A stretch of DNA of 64,000 nucleotides from Edolisoma coerulescens (taxonomy: Eukaryota > Chordata > Aves > Passeriformes > Campephagidae), in NCBI GenBank assembly GCA_013397115.1, contig VWZW01001369.1, forward strand, positions 682,001 through 746,000. The letters are read 5' to 3'. The notes beneath the pieces were generated by a model. It had not been told where the DNA came from and searched no databases. It saw only the letters and a program-made list of their open reading frames with translations. Shown here in pieces: positions 38,061 through 50,914 of this stretch. The first letter of the stretch is position 1; the number at the start of each line of letters is the position of its first letter. The position numbers and the translations under genes are program-made.

Positions 38061-41000
38061 TAATAAACAGGGTGGTCTGAACTTGGAGACTGAGTCTCTT
38101 TTTTTACTCCAGACAAAATTCTGTCATCTGAGTACCCAGCTAAGGGCCATGGTGGGTGACACGGGGTTTATTCTGGATGCTGTTGTCTCTCAGAGTGGCT
38201 CATACCATTAGTGACACATCATGAGTGCAAGCTATGTGGTCCTGAGGCAGAATGGTGAGGTTGTGAATGATGACAGTTTAGTCTAACTTCTTCCTGATTA
38301 AGTATCTATTTGAAATCTTGAAGAAGGCTAAGAAGCAAACTTAGATTATAATTAATATATTCCAACATAATATCTCCTAGTCTGTCTCTGTTCTTTGGCA
38401 CAAGGAAAAAGAATTATATTTTCCATTTTTTACCTTCCTCTCCAAGAGGACTTCTCTCTAATTTTTTTCACAAGCAATAGAAACTGAAGAAGAATGATAG
38501 CCATGGCATTCTTCCAAATCTTAACAATAAAACAAATCCAATTCACATAGGCTTCCAAGATAAGGATCCACTCACAGTAGAACATCCAAAGTCTTGCATC
38601 ACCACCGAACCCCAGGAGCTTCTTGAAATCACCTCCTCAGCAGTGAGTATTAAATATACTCATGAGCTCTGCTGGGTCCCGGGGGCATAGGTTCACACTG
38701 GTGTCCTCCCTGAAGCTTAACCGCCAATACCAAAATGAAACATCACTTTGACTGTAAAATCTACATCATTTCTGCCCGACCTGTGCATGCACGAAATAAT
38801 TACTGCTGGGAATAAACCTAACAGAGCATCTCAGAACACTGTCAAAATTAGTGCATAAAACAGCACTTTAAGAAAAAGAGTCTTGTGTTCCATGACAGTA
38901 TTTTTTCAAATATGATAGAACTTTTTTCTTTTTTTTTTTTTTTTTGTACTTTTGAAGAAACATTTTATTGAATAAAATACCTTTTTTGCTGTGGAGTATC
39001 ATCACAAACTTCGTAGTTTGAGCCCATTGTCTATATGCCCATATAAAATGCATGACTAAGCATTATCTCCACACCACTGAAAAAAACCTGTTCTTAAGAT
39101 ATAAAAAATATATATGTAGTGTAACTCTAGTTTCTGCAAACTTACTTTCAAAGATAAAAATACCATTTTCTTACTGATTTGAACGGAAAAAGTTCTAAAG
39201 TGCTACAGCATACCTTTTTAAGTGCAAGCAAATTAGGCATTTCCCTTCATCTTCTCTGAGCTTCTGTCATGCTTTGATGATGGCCAGACAAATCACATTT
39301 AACTGAGTATCACCAGAGTAATAACTAACTAACTAAATGAAAAAAAAAAACAAAACAACCATTTAAGTATTTCTCCAGATGCTGTCCTCCAGTTTCTGGA
39401 ATTCTGTGCATCACCAAGGTCATCAGGAGATGCCTCTAACAAACATCCTGTTTGTATCTGATTCCTCTCTGTGCATGAAGAGCTAAAATAAATCATCACT
39501 GCTTTTTTCTTTCTTTTTTTAAACAAAAAAAACCTTTTCTTCCCTCCAAACCAAGCAAACCTGCAGTCATGAGAGACTTCCCACATCTAAACAAGCCAGG
39601 ACATGGTAAGAATGATAATGAATTTGACAAATGGAACTGGCATCAATCTTCACATAGATAAGCTAAAAAACCTTTTTCTGAGCAAGCATAGATTGCTATT
39701 TTAACTGTAAAACTGCATCAGTAGTTGGCATCGACGAAGGAGAGCAGGTTGGAGATCATTTAATAAATCTGTCTGTTTAGAAGGCCAATAAATTAATGAA
39801 AGCCACCAACCCACACTTTGCATGGCTTCTGCCAGTGTCTGCCAGCACCAGCAGCCTCCAGCAGCCCGCAGGGGCTCCTCCCTCTCCCTGCCCACTCCAG
39901 CCAGGACAGGAGCTCCCACCCTGGCTCTGCTCCCCTGCAGCTGACTCAACAACTGGCAAGGACCTCAGTAGCATCCTTGTCACCACAGACACGGTAACAA
40001 CACCAGCTTAAGAACAGGACAAATAGCATAAAGGCATACAGTGAATGTATATAATTACACTGAGACTAAGCTATAAATGAAAACAGGCACAAACAGGAAA
40101 GAAAAAGAGGAAATCAAAGAAGTACATCTGTGCCTAAGAGCTAACCAACAGCTACGGGCACTCTATTTGAACTATGATGCAGCCTTTGTCAACATACTGG
40201 TTAAAAGGAAATAACCAAAATGAAACCAGAAATTGTTATAATAAGAGGATAAGTAATTACAAAAGATAAAGGAAAGGATGGGCATATCAGTCCCATGAGG
40301 GGAAGGGACAGATGTGTGCATAGGTAGTTTTCAAAAAAAGAAAGAAAAGAAATCCCAAACAAAACAACCAAACTTAATAAAAGAACTTGCAAAAACAGTA
40401 ACAAGTGAAGATCTTGTTTCTCTGTCAGAAAGCAACAATAACTGTTAATGGAGAGATAAAGATAAAACTAATTAATGATTAAGCTCTCTACGAATTTCAA
40501 CATGTTCTTCTAACAATACAGAAAGGAAAAATACTTAATCTGAGACAGTATTTAAGAAAAATAACACAAGCCAAAATATGCATCCTCTGCACTACTTCTT
40601 ACAACATACTTGGGATAACAAAAAGTCTTCCAGATCTCAAAGCTGAAGGGCATATCTGACCTAACTAGTCACAGCAAGTGACCTCAGACAAATTCCTTCA
40701 GTGTTGAATTTTCAAGACAGACGACAGAAAATAAGTCCAAGAACAGCATGAAGCCAGCCTCAGGTACAGTTCCAGGATCACCATGCCTGAGTCTCAATGC
40801 GCATCTCAGTGGAGAAAAAGGATGGTAAAGATCCATTAAAACAAAATGGTGCCGAGTGTGACTGCATACAATAATAATGCACTGGCAACAAGACGTTTAC
40901 CCTCCCTAAAAGAAATAGGAAGGTTCCTCAAACACATACGTATGGAAGAACACCCTTTTGTATACGTGAGCTATCAAACAAGTTCATGTACAAAGAAAAG

Positions 41001-44000
41001 CCCTGCTGAGTACATGGAAATAACAAAAATATTGTAAGCCACTGGATTTTCTGGGTTGGCACACCAGTGAATATCTTCCAAAGCTAGTAATGTTTTTATT
41101 TCTCAACACTGAAAAAGGTGAATACCTGGATTCTACTGAGAAACTTAATTCAAGTGAAATAACAACCTCAGAGGGCTCCAAACATAATCAATTGCAGTTG
41201 TTACTTAGAATTGGTTATAATGCATTATGTGCTCTCTCAGAGGCCCTGCTTCCATTATTAATCATTAAATTTTCAGCAGCATTCACACTTTTTTTAGTTA
41301 TTAAATTACTGTCAATATTTCATATTTAAATAACCTGTAATAGTCAAGTTTGAATTTTTAAACTTGATAAGGAGAATTTCCATACCTGAAACAAACATAA
41401 GAAGTACTAGCAGGACCCTGACTCAACTGGCTTAGAAGTAGAAAAGTTTGCTGGAAGGGGAAAAAGACAAGTTCCAGAATATATAGAAAAAGAGGTGTAA
41501 GGCAATAACAATTTCTTTAAGCCTTAATATCATCAAAATGACATTTTTTTGTATACATTAAATCCATTTTGTTTGAATAAGCTAGTCAGAGCCTGTAATC
41601 TCCTTTTTCTTAGCCCTTCCAAATAATTAACAAGAGATGTCAATTGACTCAGAACTTCGATTACTGTGGATGGGATCCTGCAAAGATATTGTTGTCAGCG
41701 ATGCTGTGACACACAGCAGATGAGGCAGCATACATGCAGAATTTCTCAGGAAAGCTAAAGTGTAGACAGAGATAATTTTCATTTAGATCCTTTCGTGAGA
41801 AGAAGATTTAGGTACAGTCATATGTCTGTTCGTAGTGTGGCTTGAAAGAAAGAAGAAAAGAATGAAAGCAATAATGTCTAAGTACAACGTAGATGGAAGG
41901 GACAGACCTATCAAGGGAGTGACACAATTACTTCTTGCCTCACAACCAGGAGATTGCCCACAAGGCCAAGAAAAGAAGCTATAGATCCCATATACAACAT
42001 TTATAACTTTGTTACTCTATTTAATCTATCAATAAATTACTATATCCTATATGTCCCAAGAAAATAAACACCAGTATTGACACGTAAGCATACTTTATCA
42101 AAATAATAATGGCTTACATTCAGACTCCACATTTGTGGAATGCATACGCCCTCTCATCTGATGGGCAGAAAGATCCCAAAATACACATGCACAAGTGAGA
42201 GAACTAGGCCTGGAAATTCATCTTCATTTCGCAGTGTTTCTCTGATAGCTAAAACACTTGCCTGCAGATCACAACAGAGCTATATATGTCAGCATTTTGG
42301 CCAAATCCTCAAAAGTCCCTGCTGCAGACATGGATTCAGACCAAGTTCTGCTCCTTTGCTCCATCCATTTTCAAAGAAAAGTTAGGCAAAGGACACAGGC
42401 ATATTAACTAGTAACATGAACCCTTCTTCCCTCCAGTTTCTGCAGAAGAAAAGGCAGAGAAGGAGAGTAAGCAGGTTCATGCTTGACTTAACAGCTTTTC
42501 TTATGTCATGAAAATACTACACACTTTCTAGAAGGTAAAAGGATGCACTCTCACCAAAAATGCCAGGCAGAAGAACACACAACTGAACATATCGATGGCT
42601 GGGGCAAAAATTCAAACCACTGCCACTCCACAGATTTAAGGGACACACCAAGATTAAAGCTCTTTCTCAGCTACAAAAGAGGGTTCTCAGACTTTCATCT
42701 CCTAAAGGCCAGGTCTATCCCCCAACATTAAGAACAATTCCTGTACTGAATGGGTAGAGTCACTGCCGAGTAAATCTCGAAACTTTCCACATGGTCTCAG
42801 ATTTTGCTTCAAAGCCTTGAAACTGACAAAACAAAGCAGCTATTTCATAGTCAGTTTTTCTTGGTGGCTTTCCTGCCACTTCTCAATTACTTACCAGCTT
42901 GCATTGTGGTCACCTAGACTTGGTTCTGAAGTGTCTCATGTCTTCCAGGACCTGATTTATTTCCATGTTCAACACAGCATAGGGAAGTGACAGGAATTCC
43001 TGGTCACCATATAAATATTAGTAATTCTCTGAGAAATTATGCAAGGCTGCCCAAGAGTTTGGACTTTTTTAAGCCACCAGAAGTTTCACAAACCAGCATT
43101 TTTACAGAAAAACGCCACATATGTCCCACAGAAGGCACATCTGTCCCACAGCTGATGCAATAAGAACCTTTAGCAGAATGGCAGTATTTGCTCTCTTCCA
43201 TTCATGCCCTTCATTCTCAGACTCACCTGAAACACAGTTGCTAATAATATTATCAATCTAGAGGAAATAATTATTCCCTTTAAGCAGATGAGAACAACTT
43301 TGTAAGACCTGAAATGCTGGCACTATTCTGCTAGAAATGCATGCACACTAGCATCACACACCAGTCCTAAGAACTAGCAACACAATTCAGATTTGTATTT
43401 TGTTGGAATGGTGTGAAAGAGACACAGCAGCAGAGACCAGGAAATCCATTGGGCAAGCTGATGTCTAAGCCATCCACTGCTAGGGAACCACTGGACCAAC
43501 ACCAGATCCTCAGTAGTGTAAGAGAACAGTACTGGGGGAAAGAAGAAATAGAATAGGGAGCAGTAGAACCCAAATCATCTCCTGAGAAATCTCTGTAAGG
43601 TATAGGCTCATGAGACATCATCCCCACCCATTTTCCCTCCCAAAAGTGGCAGTCTGGAAAGATCTCTATCAGACCCTCTAACCTAAGAGGGTGGTCCTCC
43701 TGCAGGAGGCATCAGATTACATTATTGAGCCTTTATCTCCCTCTTTTCAGCAAAAAAATATTTGCCTGTGTCATGCATCAAGTAACACTTCAAAAGCAGC
43801 AACTTCCAATGTGGAGTTGTTATCTTCTGCCTGGAATCATGTTTCTTCTCATTTGCTTTGTGACAATACATCTGAACAGACACATTTTTCCAGACACTTG
43901 AACCATCTTTGTACACATTTGGCAAAGTAACCTAACCACCAGATGAAGTTTTTCTGACCCAGTTCCCCGGCATTATTTAGAAAATGCTTTGACACCTATA

Positions 44001-47000
44001 CTTCTGGGGTTTTTTTTTCCAAGTTCAGTTTTAAGGGTTTTTATCTTTCTGTCATACATGAACCTCTCTCACAAGCTACTTACTATAAATAAAACTGTAA
44101 AAAAATGCAGAAAAGTTATTTAGTGTATTATGCACCTCCTGCATTATGGCATTCAAATGCATCATGTTCATGCTTTACAAAGCTTTACTTTTTTCCAGCT
44201 ACACCCTTTCCTTTAACTGTTCAAAGTCAAAATAATCTCTACACAAAGTTCTGGTTCTGAGATGGGTGTCCTTTAAACCAAGATATTTTTCATGCCAACA
44301 TCCCACAGAGGGAGTAGCCTTTTTATTTGGGGTGAGAGAGACTGTGAGAGCAAGCACATTACAGAACCAAAAAGTAACTTGGCAGAACTCCCTCCCCTTT
44401 CACACACTTCCACTTCAAACACACAGAAGTTGTTCCATGAGTGAAATAAATGAAATTTGGCTTCCTCAGAGCTGGAGACTCTAAACACAGTAAGGAGTAG
44501 ATGAGTATTAAGGATTTTGCTGAAGTCAGAGTATTCATAACACCTCCAACCACATTCTCATATACTCACAAGAACTTGCACTTCAGCTTTTCCATCAGAG
44601 CAGATTCTTATCTCTACCCCTCAGCCAGCTCACATGCTTTTCCACCAAGCATCCAGGCATCTAGTGTCAGCCAGCTTCAAAGTTACTGGGTGAAGTCAGA
44701 CGGCATTACGCATGCAGCAGGCACAATCACAGTATCCTAATTTCCTAAGAAAGATGGCCTTAAATAAAAAGGTGCTCTTAACATCAGGAAAAATTAACAC
44801 TAAAATACAGCTAAACAATAGCAATAAAACTCACTACAAGAAGCAATAATCAAAGCAATTCATGTTTATTTTGAGTCTGAAGATTATTTTCTTTTAATTT
44901 CATTGTGACATTGATATTAACTTATTTAGTGTGCACACATGACTGAAGGTCTTAAAACATGATTTAAGTGCTCAGAGAAACCAACAACAGAAGGACAAGA
45001 ACCAACAGCTTGCGACTGCTGACAATAATTTAGAAATAAATCATAATAGCAAGCAGCTAACCAAAGGTTCAGGTTACCACCAGCCCCAAGATGAGCTTAG
45101 TCACAACATTAACACTGCCTGTTATTCCAACAAATATGCTACAATTCAGCCACTTGCTATTGGCCTTGATCACATTGTAATGAAAAAGAAAATGGTTCCA
45201 TCATTATAAGGCAGAGTGGATTTGTTACACCAATGGTCCAAATACATCAAAGCAATCCTGCATAGCTGGAAATTATTAATCCAAATTTTGACAAACTACT
45301 GAAGCACAAATAAAATGTTCACTCAAAGGACACTTATTTGTTTTTAGACTGCTCTTCTCATGTAGTACTGCTCCTCAGAGGTGCTCATTTTTTATCATGA
45401 TATCCAACATAGATAACCCGTGCTTTGCCTAAAACAACAAAACAGATGCTAACTGTGCCAGAACCTACACTCAGAGAGTGAAACTCACATTGCTTTGAAA
45501 AAGACGGCAGCTTCTTGGGCGGGGGGGGGCAGGGAAGGGGGGAGAGAGGATGTGTTTGGTTGGTTTTTGTTTTGATGTGATGTTTTGCGGGGTGGGAGGC
45601 GGTTTGCAGTTTGCCATTTTCAGAGAATAGATAAGGTACATTTCAAGACACAATGAGAAGGTGCCTTACTCACTCAAATAACTTTGAAAACAGACAAGAA
45701 CAGCCCCTCCCCCATGATACTTCATGACAGAGGAAACCACTCCACAAACCACTGAAAACACAGAGAACCTTCCCAATGATTTCAGCACATACCGACACAG
45801 GCCTATGTTTCAGTTCCCACAATGTGACCAGTGTGACAAAAAGGAACAGGCTAAAGGTTAAAAAAGGAAAAACAAAACCCTACGATTACTACTTTGAATG
45901 AAGGACTATAGAAGAAGTGGTCTGTATCCACTCCTTTATTCACATGAGTCTCTGGAAGATGCCACAACATCTCAGGAAGGTGAGTAGGCTACCACTAAAT
46001 CCATTAAATGGATTAATTCAGTGTTCTCATGGACCAAAGCAAAGGTCGGTATCATTTATAGAAAAGTGGTTTTTTCATTCAAAATTTAATCAAAGCAATA
46101 TAAGAGCAGGAATAAAAAAGTGAGAAGTCTTACAGTACTCCTTCACACTACTGTTGTGCTCTGACCTTACAGGTAGGACTAAATACACCAGTAAGATTCC
46201 CTGAAACAATTCTACAAATAGAAGTATTTTCTGACACGCAACTCATTCACAGGATTCACTGCTCATGATTCTTTCCATCCTAATTTACTGGAGAGATTAA
46301 TTTCATAACCCACAGAAAGCAATTATGTAGTACACTTGCCTGTCATGTCTGACATCTTAATTTTTAGTGGTTTCTCTTCAAAAGACAGAAAACTTCCTGC
46401 AGCATCGTACATTTTTCAGCTACTGCAAGCAACTAAAGCAGGTAGGATTAAGAGCCACTGAACTGCTCAATTTATTCCCCTCGGTGCCTGAGAGACAAAC
46501 AAGCAAGCACCTCATGTAGCACCTACAACACGCAGGATAAGGTGACAACCTACTAGGCTGCAAATGCAGACCTTGCAGCTTTAGAAGGGTCATCTTCCTC
46601 TTCATGCCACTTTGTCTCCTCCATGAGAGATTTCAGGTCCATGCTGGCCAACTTCTGCTCCTGGTTTTCTGGTCACAACTTGAAAGGCTAAAACATGAGT
46701 CCTCCTCCTCTACCTGTCAAGAGCATAAAGACCCTCTGCAAGTTCACTGCTACATGTTCAAGCACTGCTTCACAGGTCAACCTCCCTCCAGGAAAGGGGA
46801 AACACACGTTGAGAAGAGATACTCTTTTGTGTTGCTGACAGATGCTGTGTATCTTTGCACAAACCATACAAGGAGAATGTGCTGCTTGTTAAACGAAATT
46901 GCTGTTTCAATAATTGAAATATTTCATTTTTTGTAGTAGGAGACCCAAAGTTGACAGCTTTGGACATCTTGGAAAACTACTTCCTCTCTCTTCTTCTTAT

Positions 47001-49082
47001 CTGATACTCCCATCTGATATTCCCACTTATTGTCATCTTAACTTTCTTCATAACTGTTTCCCTGTTTATATCAATACTACATGTACAAGCCAGAAGACTA
47101 GACCGCTTTTTTTTAATATCATGGTATGGACTTAGTAGTGTTTTTCAGGATGACCTTCTGAGACTAATATGTGCACCCACTCCTCTGCTCACAGATACTG
47201 TCTTCCTTAGAGGTAGGAGTCATTAAATCAGGTACATTATTGTTACCAATGACTGTTTCATCTTCTGATTTGAAGGATGTTTGAAAAGAAAGGAATTAAG
47301 TGATACCTGGTACAGCTCATTCTCTGATTCACACTTTAGGCTACAAAATCACCAAGAATTGTACGTGTACAATTTGAAGAGATAATAAGGACAACATAAA
47401 ATCTCAACACATTTTTCTTTTTTCTAAGAAATGACACCTAAAACTATGGAACCAATTGATGCAAATGTCACATCAAGCTCTTCCCTATTTACAGAAAATG
47501 GAAGAAAATTCTTTTGTGTACCTTTCCCACTAGCCATCCCACTGCCTCTGCAGTAGCTCATATCAAAATCTGTCAGATTCCATTAAAAACATATTTGAAA
47601 GATTATTTTCCCCCCAACCAGCTTGAATTTAAATAAAAATTTGCTCAAGTTGTCTCCTGTTGAAGCAGAAAAGGAGATTTAAAGAAAATAAACGCAACCT
47701 GCAGATAAACAATCTGGGAAGGGGACAGAAGGACTGCCATCTTCATATGACAATGCTTTTTAATAGATTCTTTCAAATTTTGAGTCAAATTTAATACACA
47801 GCATTTCTGCTTTCTGAGGAGATTATAAAACAGATACACCACTGCAGCCTTTAGAAGAAACTGAACAGAGCCAGACCAGATTCGTAAAACAAGGATTCAG
47901 CGTTTACTAACCATGTATCTGCACGTATTTGCACAGGTTCACAAACTTTCAGGGAGGAATCAAGTTCTATCAGTGTTACAAGAGATAAAATAGTCAGGAC
48001 CACTGCATGATGCAACAGAGTTCCTGAAAAGAGAGCCCGACCCATGACCTTCACTCCAGACCTGAGAGGGGTCAAGATGAGTTACAGCTTTTGTAACACG
48101 TGTCAGAAAATCACAAAACAGTTATATTGTTACTGCTGTATTTGAGCATCAGTGTGGTCTGTTTAGAATGAGATGAAGTCTGATTTGATCCAGAATCCAG
48201 GACATTACATCATCATTTATTTATTCTAGAATCTGGCATTACACAACAGATATCTCACTATTCAGCCAAGAATTTAAGCTTACAGCAGGCAATGAAGAAG
48301 AAATGCCAGAAGCGTAACATCAACACATGAAAATACTTCCATTTGCTTCCAGCTATGGTGGCAGAGGGAAGTACAAGGCAAGCATTGACTACAATATGAC
48401 CAGTCATCACACCAAGGTCTGCACCTCCTCCTGCATAGACTTGATCTGTGGCATAACTTGCACTGACCTGGAACTCTCAAGCACAAATCGTGAGCAGCAT
48501 ATTTTACAAATTAACGTGTGAATCATATCACGATAGGTCAAGACTCCAAACTGATTAAACTTAATAATCAAGTATCAGTTTTACCAATAGAATAGATGCT
48601 AGTTTTGTGCTGTTGTGTTGGGTTTCTTTTTAATTTTATAATAAGCATCTCTCTCGGTTGTCATATTCAGCAAGAAGCCAACATAGCAGCACTTTACATA
48701 AAGTGTTCTCTCAGGAGTGATGTTTTTTCCCTGCCTGTTACAGTACGGGCCTACAGTTACAGGAATTATCATGGGCAAAATTCTATAAAGTATTTTCCCT
48801 GCATGCAACATTTCTCAGCATTGAACAGTTTTAAACGGCCACTTTTCTTAAAACATTCGGTTGTATTATATTAAAAAGAAAAACCCTAAGCATTCCATTC
48901 AGACCCTTTGACTAACAAATTCTTCCAGTAGTTATTTAGAAAATGAAAATACGTTTGAGCAATATGCATGTATTAATACACATGCACATCATAACACTAC
49001 TCTCTGTGGGATTCTTTTAGCACCACTGAGAAATACTAAAGGCATACCTGGACTGTGTAAGGTACAAAGATATTTAACCTAC
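38061..49082 (-). other. CDK14 intron 2, proximal segment, no gene
   Basis: No gene is recognised in this segment, which adjoins the exon 2 donor. It contains a poly-T run near 38929-38945, a G+C-richer patch at about 39830-39960, a G-run cluster at 45517-45542 and, at 41190-41340, AT-rich unique sequence with ATTAAT cores. CDK14 exon 3 was looked for by eye and not found. Confidence 0.5.
45517..45542 (+). other. G-quadruplex-type G-run cluster
   Basis: Four runs of three or more G are separated by one or two bases: GGG, C, a nine-G run, CA, GGG, AA and a six-G run. This fits the usual intramolecular quadruplex pattern. It lies on the plus strand, which is the template strand for CDK14 transcription. 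Whether it folds in vivo is unknown, and the nine-G run may have sequencing-length error. Confidence 0.7.
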
Positions 49083-49114
49083 CTCATCAAAGCTGCTATC
49101 TTCCTTCTTCAAGG
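49083..49114 (-). CDS. CDK14: CDK14 coding exon 2 (32-nt exon)
   Basis: This very short exon completes the alanine codon split by intron 1 and encodes ALKKEDSSFDE (the first A is shared with exon 1), corresponding to ALKKDDTTFDE in human CDK14 as I remember it. On the minus strand it follows a long pyrimidine tract ending TTTTAAAG and precedes a donor GAG|GTAGGT. It enters in phase 1 and leaves in phase 0, so exons 1 and 2 join in frame. The matching peptide, both splice sites and the phase make a chance match very unlikely. The residues are acidic and serine-rich and lie N-terminal to the kinase domain. At 32 nt it is not a multiple of three, so skipping it would shift the frame and favour starts further downstream. 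The next exon, expected to begin near the ICVTKMS region, was not found to the left within this window. Confidence 0.93.
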
Positions 49115-50235
49115 CTTTAAAATAAAAAGAAAAAAGAAATTATTATCTGTACTGCATTTCAATAAATACAAACCACCAGAAAAGAAAAAAAGGAAAAAAA
49201 AGAGCATCATTTTCCTGTTATAATAGGAAAGAACAGGCTGGCATGAATAACAATTTTATACTCAAAGCCTGAATCTGTAAATGGAACGTAGAACTGCACA
49301 GAGAGTTTCCAAGAAAGTGAATTTACATATTTATGAAAAATATCCTCTCAGGTTAAAGAAAATAAGAGTTTGTAAGGGTGGGTTTGGTTTCTTTATTTTA
49401 ATTCCTAGTGAGTGTGAAAACCCCTTATGGAGAGCTTGACTGAACTTCAAAAAGGAAAAGTATAACAAACACCTAACTCCTTATGAAATAGTATGCATTG
49501 TAGCATGCTTTTTTCCTTTTTCTTTTTTTCTTTCATAGTTTTTAATATGACTTACACTAAAGCAGAAGAGATTTCTTTCTTACACTGACAACAACCAATT
49601 AATCCATAAACAAAGAAGAGAAAAACAGTGCAGAAAATATGTGAACTGGTAAATTAAGAAAATGAAGACACAAATAATTCTGCAGTTGTAGCAAAGATTA
49701 AGCTGATGAAAAGTTTTCCTTTAGCATACTGGACATCTTTATCGAAACGTGAGGAAAATTAATTTCCCCACATCTGCACTGAACTGTGTCAGTCCAAAGG
49801 TACGAGACCGGTTCCTTCTCTCAACCAGACCCACAAGGGACTGCACTCTGTGTGCTGCACGCCGTGACCTGAAAGTGCTCTTTGTTTCCTTCTCTTGAAG
49901 AGCTAAAATTAGATAAACCATTGCATTGGTGATTGCACTGTTTCTTTTCAGTTTAAATCACGAAGGATTTCAGTTTGAGGGAGGTCATCTGAACAACCAT
50001 GGAGCTCATGCAGTGCTGCCCCAGAAGGGTCCCTCTTCATCATTTAAGCAATGTAGTGTTTCTTACACTCCTGCATATTTCTGCAGGAGATAAATATTTA
50101 AGCACCTAGCATGGTTGAGGATCTAGACTCCAGTAGCTCTTTTTCTCTTTTAGATGCTCCTTCTGCCTTCAAATCATTAGTAATTTCTAAACCTCTTCCA
50201 AATCTTGTCTTCAGGAACAACTGTGTTATCAGCTT

Positions 50236-50467
50236 CAAAAATAAAAATAACAATCAAAAAAACCAACCAAACAAAACAAAACAAAAAACAACAGAAAACT
50301 CCAAAAAACCAGAAAAACCAACCCCCCCCAAAAAAACAAGAAACAAAAAAAACCCCACCAAAAAACCCACAACAACAAAAACCAAACAAAAACAAAAACA
50401 AAACAAAAAAACCAACAAAACACAATGAACAAAAGCCAAACCAAAACAAAAACAACAGCAAAACTCC
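50236..50467 (+). repeat. A/C-rich low-complexity tract (G/U-rich in the CDK14 transcript)
   Basis: About 232 bp are almost only A and C on the plus strand, made of irregular aaac, aaaac and aacc units with a CCCCCCCC run. G and T are nearly absent. Open frames across it (lysine/asparagine/glutamine-rich on plus, phenylalanine/cysteine/glycine-rich on minus) are composition artefacts. It lies in intron 1, about 1.1 kb upstream of exon 2 in transcript direction, where it would be transcribed as a long G/U-rich stretch. Confidence 0.85.
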
Positions 50468-50880
50468 AGAAGCTGTATCAGAGCTGGTACAGAGGCAGTA
50501 CCACCTGTGCAAACACTGCTGCACCTCCAGAACCTCCACCATGGACAGCAAGGCACAAATCCCAGTTATGTTTGTACAGAAAGGCAGGGAAGGTCCAGCC
50601 TTCCTTTGCTTTTAAACTCCCACTTCTTTAGGACATGAAACATGGCTTCCCTCAAATCTTTGCAGATCACTGCTTTACAGTTACTCACCTAGATTTCATG
50701 CTCAGTGATAAAAACAACAAAACAAACCTTGGTATTTTGCTGAGTAGATCTGAGGCACACATTTTACATTTTGATAGTTTTATATATTTTAGATATATTT
50801 TTATGGTTTTGAAGGATGATCAAAAGATTTTCAGACTGCCAATCCCAAGTACTCAGAACTATGAGTCAGGAAAAGGGAAG

Positions 50881-50914
50881 GAAAGAGGAGGAAAGAGGAG
50901 GAAAGAGGAGGAAA
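50881..50914 (+). repeat. 10-bp microrepeat, three copies
   Basis: The unit gaaagaggag occurs three times in a row at 50881-50910, followed by a partial unit (gaaa). It is purine-only and lies in CDK14 intron 1. The short perfect array suggests recent slippage and possible length polymorphism. Confidence 0.85.

Noticed and set aside
50177..50615. Lysine/asparagine-rich and phenylalanine/glycine-rich open frames
   Set aside because: They are translations of an A/C-rich low-complexity tract.
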